A stretch of DNA of 64,000 nt from contig NZ_CP040915.1 of NCBI RefSeq assembly GCF_006352065.1, positions 806,001 through 870,000 of the forward strand. Reading direction: 5' to 3'. The stretch is from Georgenia yuyongxinii (lineage in GTDB: Bacteria > Actinomycetota > Actinomycetes > Actinomycetales > Actinomycetaceae). Numbering within the stretch: the stretch's first letter is position 1; every line of letters begins with the position of its first letter. Of the stretch, positions 55,810 through 64,000 are shown in pieces. A program made the position numbers and the translations under genes. The notes under the pieces are model-generated. The model was not told the origin of the DNA. It saw only the letters and a list, made by a program, of their open reading frames with translations, and ran no database searches.

Positions 55810-57027
55810 TCAGCCCTTGAGGGCCTCGGAGAGCTTCATCCGGCCGCCCGTGTGGAGGACGCCGCGCTGGTAGACGCGGGCCGCGATCCAGATGAGCAGC
55901 GGGATCGCCACGAGCGCGATGACGATGGACAGCGGCATCTCCCATCCGGCGAGGCCGCCGAAGGCTTCCCGGACCGGCATCATGAACGGCGCGAAGAACG
56001 GCACCTGGGACAGGATCTTGACGGCGGTGCCGTCGGGGTTGTTCGGCACCATGAACATGGTCATGTAGTACGGGATGAACAGCAGGAACATCAGCGGCGT
56101 CGTCACCGTGCCGATGTCCTCCTGGCGGGAGACGAGCGCCGCGAACCCGCCGAAGAGCAGCGCGAAGAGCGCGTAGCCCAGCAGGAACCACAGGACCATC
56201 AGCCCCAGGGAGGCGCCGAGGTTGATCTCCAGCCCGTCCATCAGGCCGATGGCGCTCGCCGCGATCGCCAGGGCACCGCCGAGCACGACCACCTGGAAGA
56301 GCCCGTAGATGCCGATCCCGAGGATCTTGCCGGCCAGCAGCTGGGTGGGCCTGATCGTCGCGAGGAGGATCTCCACCACCCGGGAGGTCTTCTCTTCCAC
56401 CACGCCCATCGCGATGAGCGAGCCGGACCCGATGAGCGCGAAGAGCAGCACGGAGATCATCGCCATCGCGACGCCGTAGGTCGGGCCGTCGAACCCGTCC
56501 GCGCCGCCCTCGCCGTCCTCGCCCTCGAGCGACTCGACGGTGGGCGTGGCGCTCGCCATCGTCTGGTTGAACGTGTCCGGGTTGCCGCCGAGCTCGCTGA
56601 TCTGATCGGCGAACGCGAAGGACTGGGTGGCCGTGGTGACCAGCGCCAGCAGCTCGGGGTCCGCGCCGTCCGCCACGAGCATGGTGGGGGCGGCCGGGTC
56701 GCCGTCGAGGAAGGCGTCGAGCTTGGCGTCGGCCTCACCGGTCAGGGCGGCCTCGGCGTCGTCGCGGGTCATGGGGAGGACGTCGACGTCGGAGTCCTGC
56801 TGCGCAGCCCCGGCCTCGAGCGGGTCGGTGAGGACGACCGTGGACTCGGAGACGCCGACCTGCAGCGCCGACGGGCCTTGGTCGCGGTTCATGAAGTAGT
56901 TGCCGACGAACGCGGCGACGATGATGACGGCGAGCATGACGGCCAGCGAGATGATGTTCGCCTTGGTCATCATGCGGGTCTTGACCTCGCGGCTGGCGAT
57001 CAGCCAGATGGTGCCCAGGCTGCTCAT
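55810..57027 (-). CDS. ABC-2 family exporter permease (NatB-like)
   Basis: A 405-residue permease. One helix (ISLAVMLAVIIVAAFVGNYF, about 24-43) is followed by a 150-residue extracytoplasmic domain and then five or six helices. EEKTSRVVEILLATIRPTQLLAGKILG near 238 is the ABC-2/NatB signature. The protein matches the sodium or drug-efflux group. ATG 57027 overlaps the ATPase stop by four bases. The extracellular loop is rich in Asp and Glu (EGEDGEGGADGFDG). Confidence 0.93.
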   Translation of the reverse strand: MSSLGTIWLIASREVKTRMMTKANIISLAVMLAVIIVAAFVGNYFMNRDQGPSALQVGVSESTVVLTDPLEAGAAQQDSDVDVLPMTRDDAEAALTGEADAKLDAFLDGDPAAPTMLVADGADPELLALVTTATQSFAFADQISELGGNPDTFNQTMASATPTVESLEGEDGEGGADGFDGPTYGVAMAMISVLLFALIGSGSLIAMGVVEEKTSRVVEILLATIRPTQLLAGKILGIGIYGLFQVVVLGGALAIAASAIGLMDGLEINLGASLGLMVLWFLLGYALFALLFGGFAALVSRQEDIGTVTTPLMFLLFIPYYMTMFMVPNNPDGTAVKILSQVPFFAPFMMPVREAFGGLAGWEMPLSIVIALVAIPLLIWIAARVYQRGVLHTGGRMKLSEALKG

Positions 57028-58010
57028 GCGGCCACCTCCGAACGGGCGCGACGGGACCGGGAGCCGCTGCCCTCGGGCGGGGTGGGCTCGGCGTCTCCCG
57101 CGGTGACGACGTGCCGGAACAGGTCGGTCAGACGCGGCCGGACCGGGGCGAACTCCCGGACCGCGCCGAGGGCGAGGGCGCCGGTGAGCAGCTGCTGCTC
57201 GGTGCCGGGCGTCGCGCCGTCCAGCTCGACGAGCACGGCCTGAGGCCGGTCGGGGGCGGGCTGGGCGGTGGCGCCGGGCAGGCCGGCCGCCCAGGCCAGG
57301 ATGGTGGCGGGCTCGGCGTCGACGTCGACGAGCCAGCGCGGTCGGTCGGTGGTGCGCAGCTCGTCGATGGTGCCCAGCGCCTCCATCTGCCCGGCGCGGA
57401 CGATGCCGACGCGGTCGCAGAGCCGCTCGACGAGGTCGAGCTGGTGGGAGGAGAAGATGACCGGCACGCCGGCCGCGGCACGCTCGCGCAGGACCGCGGA
57501 CATGACGTCGACCGCGACGGGGTCCAGGCCGGAGAAGGGCTCGTCGAGCACCAGGACGTTGGGGGAGTGGACCAGGGCGGCGGCGAGCTGGACACGCTGC
57601 TGGTTGCCGAGGGAGAGCTTCTCGACGTTGTCGCCGCGCCGTGCGCCCACGCCGAGCCGGTCGGTCCAGTACTCGGTGGCGCTGGCGGCGTCGGCGGGGG
57701 ACATGCCGTGCAGCTTCGCGAGGTAGACGAGCTGCTCGCCGACCTTCATCTTCGGGTACAGGCCGCGCTCCTCGGGCATGTAGCCCACCCGCCGGCGGGC
57801 CTGCAGGTCGAGCTCGGCGCCGTTCCACCGCACCTGCCCGGAGTCGGCGGCGAGCACGCCCAGCATGATCCGCATGGCGGTGGTCTTGCCGGCGCCGTTG
57901 GACCCGACGAACCCGAAGATCTCCCCGGCGTGGACGTCGAAGGTCATGTCCCGCAAGGCCCGCAGGGTGCCGTAGGACTTGTTGAGATGGTCGATCTCGA
58001 GCTTGCTCAC
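57024..58010 (-). CDS. ABC exporter ATPase (NatA-like)
   Basis: A 328-residue ATPase. Walker A GSNGAGKTTAMRIML is near 37-51, Q-loop VGYMPEERGLYPKMKVGEQL, variant signature LSLGNQQRVQLAAALVHSP, Walker B VLVLDEPFSGLDPVAVD and switch SSHQLDLVERLCD. The EERGLYP form is typical of NatA-type subunits. The C-terminal 100 residues form the DUF4162 accessory domain and a basic tail. GTG 58010 has AGGAGGGG six bases upstream. It is the first gene of the two-gene exporter operon. Confidence 0.94.
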   Translation of the reverse strand: MSKLEIDHLNKSYGTLRALRDMTFDVHAGEIFGFVGSNGAGKTTAMRIMLGVLAADSGQVRWNGAELDLQARRRVGYMPEERGLYPKMKVGEQLVYLAKLHGMSPADAASATEYWTDRLGVGARRGDNVEKLSLGNQQRVQLAAALVHSPNVLVLDEPFSGLDPVAVDVMSAVLRERAAAGVPVIFSSHQLDLVERLCDRVGIVRAGQMEALGTIDELRTTDRPRWLVDVDAEPATILAWAAGLPGATAQPAPDRPQAVLVELDGATPGTEQQLLTGALALGAVREFAPVRPRLTDLFRHVVTAGDAEPTPPEGSGSRSRRARSEVAA

Positions 58011-58460
58011 GCGCGTCCCCTCCTGCCCGCGGCAGTCGCGGGCTCGCCGCCGGTGGTACCAGGGCGGATCTGGGCATGGTTTTGCCCGTCAAATTACCAG
58101 CAGCGCCACGCCCACCTCGACATCCGGATGCGGCGGGTGGGAAACGCGACGCGAGTGCGGGGCGCCGATGCAATGCCCGAGTGTGGGCGCCATGCGATGC
58201 AGAGGGCGGGGACGGCGCGGCGCTCGAAGGGTCGGGGCCAAGTGTGGTGATCTACTGCGGCGGCTGTTGTGACGGGTTCAAGGTGGTGCGGAGCGGTGAG
58301 ACGCTGCCGAGGACGTCCGGGACTTCACAGCTCCTGCGGGCGAGCACCGCCTCCCGGTCACGTGCCGTGTTCACCGTCGCGGCCCTCTGCGCCTCGGGGC
58401 GAACAGGGGCGGTCGTGGGTGAGATCCCGCTGGTCGCCGAAGCGGGGCGCTGACCCGTCG
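58011..58460. other. Gap between exporter and polysaccharide genes
   Basis: About 450 bases. A plus-strand frame ending at 58453 (SGETLPRTSGTSQLL, then VFTVAALCASGRTGAVVGEI) has no start or family that I can support. A GC-rich region near 58150-58200 contains ATGC-rich short repeats. Otherwise nothing visible. Confidence 0.4.
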
Positions 58461-59861
58461 CTACTTCCGGACCGCGACCGCGGCGCCCTGCCTAGCGTTG
58501 CGCCGAAGCCGCGACAGGTCCCGAGAGTCGTAGGAGGAGTAGCTCTCCGACTTACTGCGCTGCACACGGTTGAGCACGAGCCCCAGGATTCGCGCGCGCA
58601 CCGAATCAAGCGATCGCAGCGCCTCGCCCAGCTGGTGACGGTGCACCCGCCCGCAGCCCACGACGACGATCGCACCCGAGGTGAGTCGGGACAGCACGGC
58701 GGCATCGGTGACGGGCAGGAGCGGGGGAGCGTCGACCAGCACGACGTCGTATTGCGCCTCGAGCTGCGCTAGCACTCCTTCCATCGCCGCGGACCCGAGC
58801 AACTCGCTGGGGGTGGAAGGAACCTGCCCCGACGGCATCACCGCCAGGGGGCTCGCGCCCCAGGGCTGGACAATCTCCTCCGGCGTCGCCGCACCGATCA
58901 GCACGCTCGCCAGGCCCGCGCTGCCTTCAAGACCCATGTACTCCGCCACAGACGGACGGCGGAAGTTCGCGTCCACGACGATGACTGACCTGCCGGCGTC
59001 GGCGATGGCCAGGCCGAGGTTGAGCATCGTGGTGGTCGTGCCTTCGGTCGGGACGGCCGACGTAAGAACGATCGACCGGGGAGGGTCGGAGACGTCGAGG
59101 AACGTGAGGTTCGTCCGCAGTCGCCGATACGCTTCGGCACGCGCGCCGTATGCGTCGTCTCGCACGGCAAGGGGCCGGCGCGGCGCGGAGCTGTCGTGTC
59201 GGATCGTGCCGATGACGCTGGCGCTCGTGACGGACGCAACGTCCTCGACATCGTGCACCGTCGTGTTCAGCCGTTCCCGCAGGACGACGTAGACCACAGC
59301 GATCGCAAGACCGATCATCAGGCCGAGCGCGAGGTTCACCGGGATGTTGGGCGACGACGGCTCGTCAGGGGCCGTGGCCTCTCGAAGGACCGAGATCTTC
59401 ACAGGTGACGTCGAGCCGCCCTCCGGCGTCTCGACGTCGGCCACGGCAGAACGGAAGCTCGCCGCGATTGCATTCGCGGTGGCCGAGGCGTCCTGCGGGT
59501 CCTCGGCCGAGACACGGATGTTGATCAGGCCCGTGTCAGGTGGGGAATCGGCCGTGACCCGCTCCCCGAGAGCGTCGGCATCGTCCTGGAGGCCCAGCAG
59601 TTCCACGACGGGTGCGAGAACGATCGGGGTGGTCACGATGTCGACATAACTGCGCACTTGCTGCCTGGTGAAACTGGAACCCTGCAGCAGGTCGGACGTG
59701 GTCGCGCCGCCGCGCACCGAGACGAAAACCTGGGTGGTGGCCGCGTAGACCGGTTTCATCGTCAAGCTGGCCACCGCGGCAGCCGCGACGGCGAGGAGCA
59801 CGACGATGCCGATGGAGATCCATTGCCTCCGAACAACTCCGAGATACTCATGAAGATCCAC
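58461..59861 (-). CDS. Polysaccharide chain-length / BY-kinase-like protein with altered Walker A
   Basis: A 466-residue fusion of a Wzz-type membrane domain and a CpsD/CapB-like P-loop domain. VDLHEYLGVVRRQWISIG opens, with helices near 20-40 and 195-215 enclosing an external domain (YVDIVTTPIVLAPVVELLGL). The cytoplasmic part should begin with a Gly-Glu-Gly-Lys-Ser/Thr loop, but reads VPTEGTTTTMLNLG (about 268-281), so the catalytic Lys is Thr. Walker A' is VVDANFRRP, with Asn for the usual Asp, and Walker B is DVVLVDAPPLLPVTD. The tail has Tyr pairs (SESYSSYDSRD). GTG 59861 matches the family start. Divergent from the sugar transferase gene. Confidence 0.88.
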   Translation of the reverse strand: MDLHEYLGVVRRQWISIGIVVLLAVAAAAVASLTMKPVYAATTQVFVSVRGGATTSDLLQGSSFTRQQVRSYVDIVTTPIVLAPVVELLGLQDDADALGERVTADSPPDTGLINIRVSAEDPQDASATANAIAASFRSAVADVETPEGGSTSPVKISVLREATAPDEPSSPNIPVNLALGLMIGLAIAVVYVVLRERLNTTVHDVEDVASVTSASVIGTIRHDSSAPRRPLAVRDDAYGARAEAYRRLRTNLTFLDVSDPPRSIVLTSAVPTEGTTTTMLNLGLAIADAGRSVIVVDANFRRPSVAEYMGLEGSAGLASVLIGAATPEEIVQPWGASPLAVMPSGQVPSTPSELLGSAAMEGVLAQLEAQYDVVLVDAPPLLPVTDAAVLSRLTSGAIVVVGCGRVHRHQLGEALRSLDSVRARILGLVLNRVQRSKSESYSSYDSRDLSRLRRNARQGAAVAVRK

Positions 59862-60220
59862 AGGTCCAGACTTCCTGTATTCGAGCGCTGCGCTCTGCGG
59901 CCGTCCGGGCATCGGCGGTGTGCAGATTGAAGCACGGCCCGCCGAGCCGGTCGGCCGGATCCGGATGGCAATTTCTTCGTTATCTCCTCCGGCACAGCCG
60001 CGAGGCGTGCGCCTCACCCACACACTCGCCCCGGATCTGACTGAGTCACCCCGAAATCACCCTTCGTGCTCGTCCCCAAATCATCCGGCCCCGGTCGACG
60101 GAAGGGCCTCACTGTTCCGGACCCGACTGGTCTGCTGATCCACGTCGCCGCCCTCTCTCGCGGTACCGCGAAGTCTCGGGGAGCCGGCGCATCTGTCCTG
60201 CATGAACGTCGGAGGTGGTC
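59862..60220. other. Divergent promoter region of the polysaccharide cluster
   Basis: About 360 bases between divergent genes. It is less GC-rich than its surroundings near 59960-60080. TCGCGGTACCGCGA (60159-60172) is a 14-base perfect palindrome 49 bases before the sugar transferase start and may be an operator. No gene is supported. Confidence 0.5.
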
Positions 60221-61702
60221 ATGACACTGGTTGGCGAGCGCCTGCCTACGGTGGCGCAGCGGCCCGCCCGCGGCGCCCCCGACATGGTCACACCCGCAAC
60301 GCGCCTGACAGCCACCGACTACGCGCGGACGCTCACGCTCGTCGACACCGTCGCGGTGCTCGGCGCCCTGCTGGCGGGTCTGGCGACCCTGTCCCACGGC
60401 GTGCTGCCCTACTCCGCATCCTGGCTCACTTCACTTACCGCACTCGTCACCCTCGGAGCGGGCTGGCTCATCGCGCTCACCCTTACCCGCTCGCGGCACC
60501 GAGCCTTGCTCGGGCGCGGACCAACGGAGTACCAGCGGGTGTTCGACGCCAGCTGGACGACCGTCGCGACTGCGGCCATCGCCGACTACGTCCTGGACCT
60601 CAGCCTGACGAAATCCACTCTCGGCGTCATGGCCGGCGTGGGCGTTTCAGCCCTGCTCCTGGGGAGGTTCGCGGCCCGGCAGTGGCTGCACCGGCAGCGC
60701 GCCGTCGGCCGCGTTCGGATAGCGACGTTGGTCGTCGGGCGGGAGGCGCAGATCCGCTCCTTGGCCAACCGGTTCCGGCGGGCCAACGGACGCAGCCCGG
60801 AGGTGGTCGGTGCCTGCGTGCCCGCAGACGAGGCCGGTGGGGGGCTCGACCAGACAGTCCCTGTACTCGGCGACCTCTCGCGGGTCGCCGAGGTGGCGCA
60901 GGAGACAGGCGTCGAACTCGTCGTCGTCGCGAGCTCGGACGTGGTCACCGCTGAGGAGTTCCGGCGGTGGGGCTGGGAACTGGAGCGCAGCGGTGTCGGC
61001 CTCGCAGTCGCCTCCGAGCTGGCCGATCCCCCCAGCCGGCGGACGCTGCTGACACTTCACGACGGCGTACCGCTGATCCATGTCGACGCACCCCGGTTCA
61101 ACGGACTCAGGCACGTCGTCAAGGCCGCCTTCGACTGGGGGGCCGCCGCTCTCATCGTCATCGCGATCGCCCCCGTGATGCTGACGATCGCACTCCTGGT
61201 CAAGGTCACCAGCCCGGGGAACGTGTTTTACACGCAGGAGCGGGTTGGCAAGGACGGCAGGCCGTTCCGGATGCTCAAGTTCCGGTCGATGGTCGACGGC
61301 GCGGACCGGTGTCTGGACGAGGTCCTCGGTGACGCCGGGGTGCGCATCTACTTCAAGTGCCGCAACGATCCTCGGGTAACTCCGCTCGGACGTTTCCTGC
61401 GACGCCACTCGCTGGACGAGCTGCCACAGCTGCTCAACGTGCTGAAGGGGGAGATGAGTCTGGTCGGTCCCCGGCCGCAGGTGGAGCGGGAGGTCGCCCA
61501 GTACGACCGGTACGCCCTCCGGCGGCTCCTGGTTCGCCCGGGCTGCACAGGCCTGTGGCAGGTGAGTGGGCGGTCGGACGTCCCTGCGCGGGAAGCCCTC
61601 GTCATGGACGTCCGGTACGCGGAGAACTGGAGCCTCGTCGGGGACCTGCTCATCCTGGCCCGCACTGTCAAGGTCATCCTCACGGGTGAAGGAGCCTACT
61701 GA
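60221..61702 (+). CDS. Undecaprenyl-phosphate sugar-1-phosphate transferase (WbaP/WcaJ type)
   Basis: A 493-residue polyprenyl glycosylphosphotransferase that starts repeat-unit assembly. The N-terminal part has four helices (35-140) and a CoA-binding-like Rossmann domain ([20 protein letters not shown] near 168). After the re-entrant helix ([20 protein letters not shown] near 310) comes the catalytic domain: [47 protein letters not shown] and [13 protein letters not shown] 60221 follows GGAGGTGG. It is followed by a GT4 gene two bases later. Confidence 0.95.
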   Translation: MTLVGERLPTVAQRPARGAPDMVTPATRLTATDYARTLTLVDTVAVLGALLAGLATLSHGVLPYSASWLTSLTALVTLGAGWLIALTLTRSRHRALLGRGPTEYQRVFDASWTTVATAAIADYVLDLSLTKSTLGVMAGVGVSALLLGRFAARQWLHRQRAVGRVRIATLVVGREAQIRSLANRFRRANGRSPEVVGACVPADEAGGGLDQTVPVLGDLSRVAEVAQETGVELVVVASSDVVTAEEFRRWGWELERSGVGLAVASELADPPSRRTLLTLHDGVPLIHVDAPRFNGLRHVVKAAFDWGAAALIVIAIAPVMLTIALLVKVTSPGNVFYTQERVGKDGRPFRMLKFRSMVDGADRCLDEVLGDAGVRIYFKCRNDPRVTPLGRFLRRHSLDELPQLLNVLKGEMSLVGPRPQVEREVAQYDRYALRRLLVRPGCTGLWQVSGRSDVPAREALVMDVRYAENWSLVGDLLILARTVKVILTGEGAY

Positions 61703-61703
61703 T

Positions 61704-62978
61704 TTGACTATCCAGCTTGCCGGCCGCCCCGAGGCCGACAGACCCGCCGCGCTGGCCGGCCTGCGCGTGTGCATCGTGGGCCTCCATTACGCGCCGGAGA
61801 CCACGGGCAACGCTCCGTACACGACGGCCCTGGCGCGGTGCCTGTCGGCGGCCGGCGGCGAGGTCCATGTCGTCACCGGTGTGCCGCACTACCCGCAGTG
61901 GGCGATCCAGGACGAGCGCTACCGTCGCGGTCTGCGGTGGTGCGAGCGGGACGGTGAGGTGCGCCTGACGAGGCTGCGTCACGCCGTCCCGGCGGTGCCG
62001 GACCTGGCCGGGCGCTCCCGCCTCGAGGCCACGTTCGCGGTGCAGGCGGCGCGGGAGGTCGCGCACGACCGGTCAGACGTCGTGATCGCGGTCACCCCGA
62101 TGCTGTCCGCGCTCTCCGCGGCGGTCGCCGCCGGCCGGGGCCGCCCCGTCGGCGTGCTCGTCCAGGACCTCACCGGACAAGGTGCACAGGAGTCCGGGCT
62201 TGCCAGCGGCACAGCGGCGCGCCTCATCGCCCGGGCCGAGGTAGCCCTGCTGCGCCGGGCCTCGCTCGTCGGTGTGATCACGCCCCGGTTCGGCTCCCTG
62301 CTGGCCGGTGCCGGTCTCGACCCGGGGCGGATCGTAGACCTGGCGAACTTCACCCACGTGAAGGCCATGGAGGTCAGCCGCGACGACGCTCGCCGGCGTC
62401 TGGGGTGGCCGACTGACCGCTTCCTCGTCGTGCATGCGGGAAACATGGGGGTGAAGCAGGGGCTCGAGACGGTGGTCGACGCCGCCCGCCTTGCGCAGTC
62501 CGCCGCATCCAACGTCTACTTCGTGATGGTTGGCGCCGGCAGTCGCCGTGAGGCCGTCGAGCGACAGGCGCGGGGCGTCGACCGGATCACGTTCGTCGAC
62601 CCAGTCTCCGAGGACGTCTTCCCGTACGTGTTGGCGGCCGCGGACGTCCTGCTCGTCAACGAGAAACCCGGCGTGAAGGAGATGTCACTGCCGAGCAAGC
62701 TCACGTCCTACGCCAGCGCGCATCGGCCGATCCTGGCCGCCGTCGACGCCGGAGGGATCACGGCGAGCGTGCTGGCGGAGCACGGCGCCGCGGAGCTGAC
62801 TCCGGCCGGCGCGGCCGGTGCGATGCTCGAGTCCTTGCAACGCCTGAGCCACGAGCCAGCGCGGCGACGCCGGTTGGCCGATGCCGCGGCAGAGCTCGGC
62901 AGGACGAGGTTTGGCGCGGCGGCGGCCGCCACGCGCTACCGCAAGTTCGCACGGAGGCTCGCCGATGAGTGTTCGTGA
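61704..62978 (+). CDS. Glycosyltransferase family 4 (WcaI-like)
   Basis: A 424-residue GT-B enzyme. VCIVGLHYAPETTGNAPYTTAL opens the acceptor domain at about 23. PMLSALSAAVAAGRGRPVGVLVQDLTGQGAQESG is the WcaI-type middle. The nucleotide-sugar domain has FLVVHAGNMGVKQGLETVVDA and NEKPGVKEMSLPSKLTSYASA with the conserved Glu region. It begins at TTG 61704 with GAAGGAG nine bases upstream, just after the sugar transferase stop. It probably adds the second sugar. Its end overlaps the next gene by 14 bases. Confidence 0.9.
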   Translation: MTIQLAGRPEADRPAALAGLRVCIVGLHYAPETTGNAPYTTALARCLSAAGGEVHVVTGVPHYPQWAIQDERYRRGLRWCERDGEVRLTRLRHAVPAVPDLAGRSRLEATFAVQAAREVAHDRSDVVIAVTPMLSALSAAVAAGRGRPVGVLVQDLTGQGAQESGLASGTAARLIARAEVALLRRASLVGVITPRFGSLLAGAGLDPGRIVDLANFTHVKAMEVSRDDARRRLGWPTDRFLVVHAGNMGVKQGLETVVDAARLAQSAASNVYFVMVGAGSRREAVERQARGVDRITFVDPVSEDVFPYVLAAADVLLVNEKPGVKEMSLPSKLTSYASAHRPILAAVDAGGITASVLAEHGAAELTPAGAAGAMLESLQRLSHEPARRRRLADAAAELGRTRFGAAAAATRYRKFARRLADECS

Positions 62979-63708
62979 TAGGCGGCCATCCGGCAGACCC
63001 GACCGCACGCCGCGCAGGAGCCTGCCGTCCGGGCTCGTGACGCTCTGCGGCGTCGCCGTGGTGACCGCTGTCCTTATCGTCGCCGCCCTGACCCGCACCT
63101 ACGAAACATCACCGGCCGCGGCCCGGGCAGCCGCGCCCCTCACGTCGGCCGTCCTGTTCGAGGACGCCGTCGAGCCTGTCCGCCTGGCGGCCGTGGGTGA
63201 CTCGATCACGGCTTCGGGGGGGCCGCTCGAGGGTGGCGTCTTCAACGAGAACACCTGGCTGAGTCACGTGGTCGACGCCGTGGAGGTGCGGTGGGCGGGT
63301 GGATGGGCTCAGCCCGGCGCGACCACCGCGGCGATGCTCGAGGGTGTGGTGCCGGTCGCCGGCGCAGACGTGCTCGTGATCATGGCAGGGACCAACGACT
63401 CCGGCCAAGGCCTGCCGTTCGACACCACGGCGGATAACCTCCGCCACACCGCCGAGGTGGTCGGCGCCCCGCGCGTGATCCTCGCGAGCATCCCGCCCCG
63501 GGAGCCCGCCCCCGAGGTCGCCGCCGACTTCAACGAGCTCCTCGAATCCCTCGCTTCCGAGCAGGGCTGGGAGTTCGTGGACGTCGCCCGAGGGCTCCGG
63601 GACGACGACGGCGGCTGGTTGCCCGGGCTGACGGACGACGGCATCCATCCCCTCCCCGACGGGCAGGCCGTCATCGGCGCGGCGATTCGGGACGCGGTGC
63701 TGCTGTAG
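62965..63708 (+). CDS. Membrane-anchored SGNH/GDSL hydrolase
   Basis: A 247-residue protein with a basic cytoplasmic start, one anchor helix (LVTLCGVAVVTAVLIVAALT near 24-43) and an extracellular SGNH domain. Block I is AVGDSITASGG (Ser near 80), block III is IMAGTNDSGQG, and the Asp-His pair is in DDGIHPLPDG near 230. Such hydrolases in polysaccharide clusters usually remove or transfer acetyl groups. ATG 62965 has GGAGG seven bases upstream and overlaps the GT4 stop. Confidence 0.9.
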   Translation: MSVRDRRPSGRPDRTPRRSLPSGLVTLCGVAVVTAVLIVAALTRTYETSPAAARAAAPLTSAVLFEDAVEPVRLAAVGDSITASGGPLEGGVFNENTWLSHVVDAVEVRWAGGWAQPGATTAAMLEGVVPVAGADVLVIMAGTNDSGQGLPFDTTADNLRHTAEVVGAPRVILASIPPREPAPEVAADFNELLESLASEQGWEFVDVARGLRDDDGGWLPGLTDDGIHPLPDGQAVIGAAIRDAVLL

Positions 63709-64000
63709 CGGCGCCGGCGTCGCGGTACGCGTCCTCGAGGAGCCTGACTACACGGAGCATCCCGAACTCCTCGCGTGCCAGACGCCGCCCGCGCCGTCCC
63801 ATCTGCGACCGCGCCGCCGCGTCGCCGAGCAGGCGATCGATCGCGTCCACCAGCGCCGACGGGTCGTCGTCAGGCACCACTAGACCCACCCGGTGGGTCG
63901 CGACGGCGGAGGCCAGGCCGCAGCTGCGTGTCACGATGACAGGCTTCCCACGGGCCATCGCCTCGAGGACGCTCATCCCGAAGGGCTCGTCCACGGCCGG
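63671..64000 (-). CDS. Glycosyltransferase family 4, C-terminal part (runs off the edge)
   Basis: The last 109 residues of a GT4 enzyme; the gene continues past 64000. VDEPFGMSVLEAMARGKPVIVT is the E-x7-E nucleotide-sugar motif of GT4 proteins, followed by VATHRVGLVVPDDDPSALVDAI and a basic helical tail. Its 3' end overlaps the convergent SGNH gene by 38 bases, so both reading frames are used across 63671-63708. Together with the neighbours it belongs to the exopolysaccharide cluster. Confidence 0.92.
   Translation of the reverse strand, partial: PAVDEPFGMSVLEAMARGKPVIVTRSCGLASAVATHRVGLVVPDDDPSALVDAIDRLLGDAAARSQMGRRGRRLAREEFGMLRVVRLLEDAYRDAGAATAAPRPESPRR

Overview
The window is very GC-rich, dense, and full of short stop/start overlaps and GTG starts. 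It carries Lsr2, two secreted G5-domain resuscitation-type proteins, an actinobacterial protein O-mannosyltransferase and a DtxR-family Mn regulator. This points to an actinobacterium, most likely Micrococcales (Georgenia/Cellulomonas-like). The genus is an inference and cannot be fixed from the sequence alone.

Layout. 1-2.7 kb: end of a lipid kinase gene, a small membrane protein, a STAS anti-sigma antagonist and a TetR regulator. 2.7-4.8 kb: a decayed malate synthase gene divergent from an IclR (AllR-like) regulator, with operator boxes between them. 5.7-10.7 kb: an ABC uptake operon (lipoprotein binding protein, ATPase, permease) that encloses a large trimethylamine-dehydrogenase-like flavoenzyme lacking one cluster cysteine. 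10.7-16.8 kb: a decayed accessory zone with two IS21 IstB tails, an IS1634-like scrap, an uncharacterised repeat-family protein, an MFS pump and a broken xanthine-dehydrogenase-type subunit. 16.9-18.7 kb: nitroreductase, TetR and a perfect 18-bp-arm operator beside an internally deleted oxidoreductase remnant.

18.8-25.5 kb is a same-strand envelope cluster: a DUF4389 protein followed by six translationally coupled genes (ABC ATPase, ABC permease, SDR, membrane protein, M23 peptidase, lipoprotein hydrolase). 25.5-31.4 kb holds a winged-helix/membrane-protein pair with twin operators, Lsr2, AroD, an MFS exporter and a succinate-semialdehyde-type dehydrogenase. 31.7-35.8 kb holds a secreted Ser-Ala-Pro repeat protein and a manganese ABC system with its MntR-like regulator. 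35.8-43.4 kb: an SDR, a membrane protein, a two-component pair, Pmt, RsmI and nicotinamidase.

43.5-54.9 kb is core: an unusual nucleotidyltransferase-TOPRIM fusion, MetG, TatD, two Rpf-like proteins, RsmA, IspE and an ABC-F ATPase with an upstream coupled mini-ORF. 55-58 kb: MarR and a NatAB-like exporter. 58.4-64 kb: start of an exopolysaccharide cluster (chain-length/BY-kinase-like protein, initiating sugar transferase, GT4, SGNH hydrolase, second GT4 running off the edge).

A recurring theme is a -10-like hexamer placed 6-7 bases before the start codon (mntA, mntR, the sensor kinase, pmt, rsmI, metG, rsmA, the mini-ORF before the ABC-F gene, marR). This implies widespread leaderless transcription. 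In two cases (mntA, marR) an operator palindrome sits on that element.
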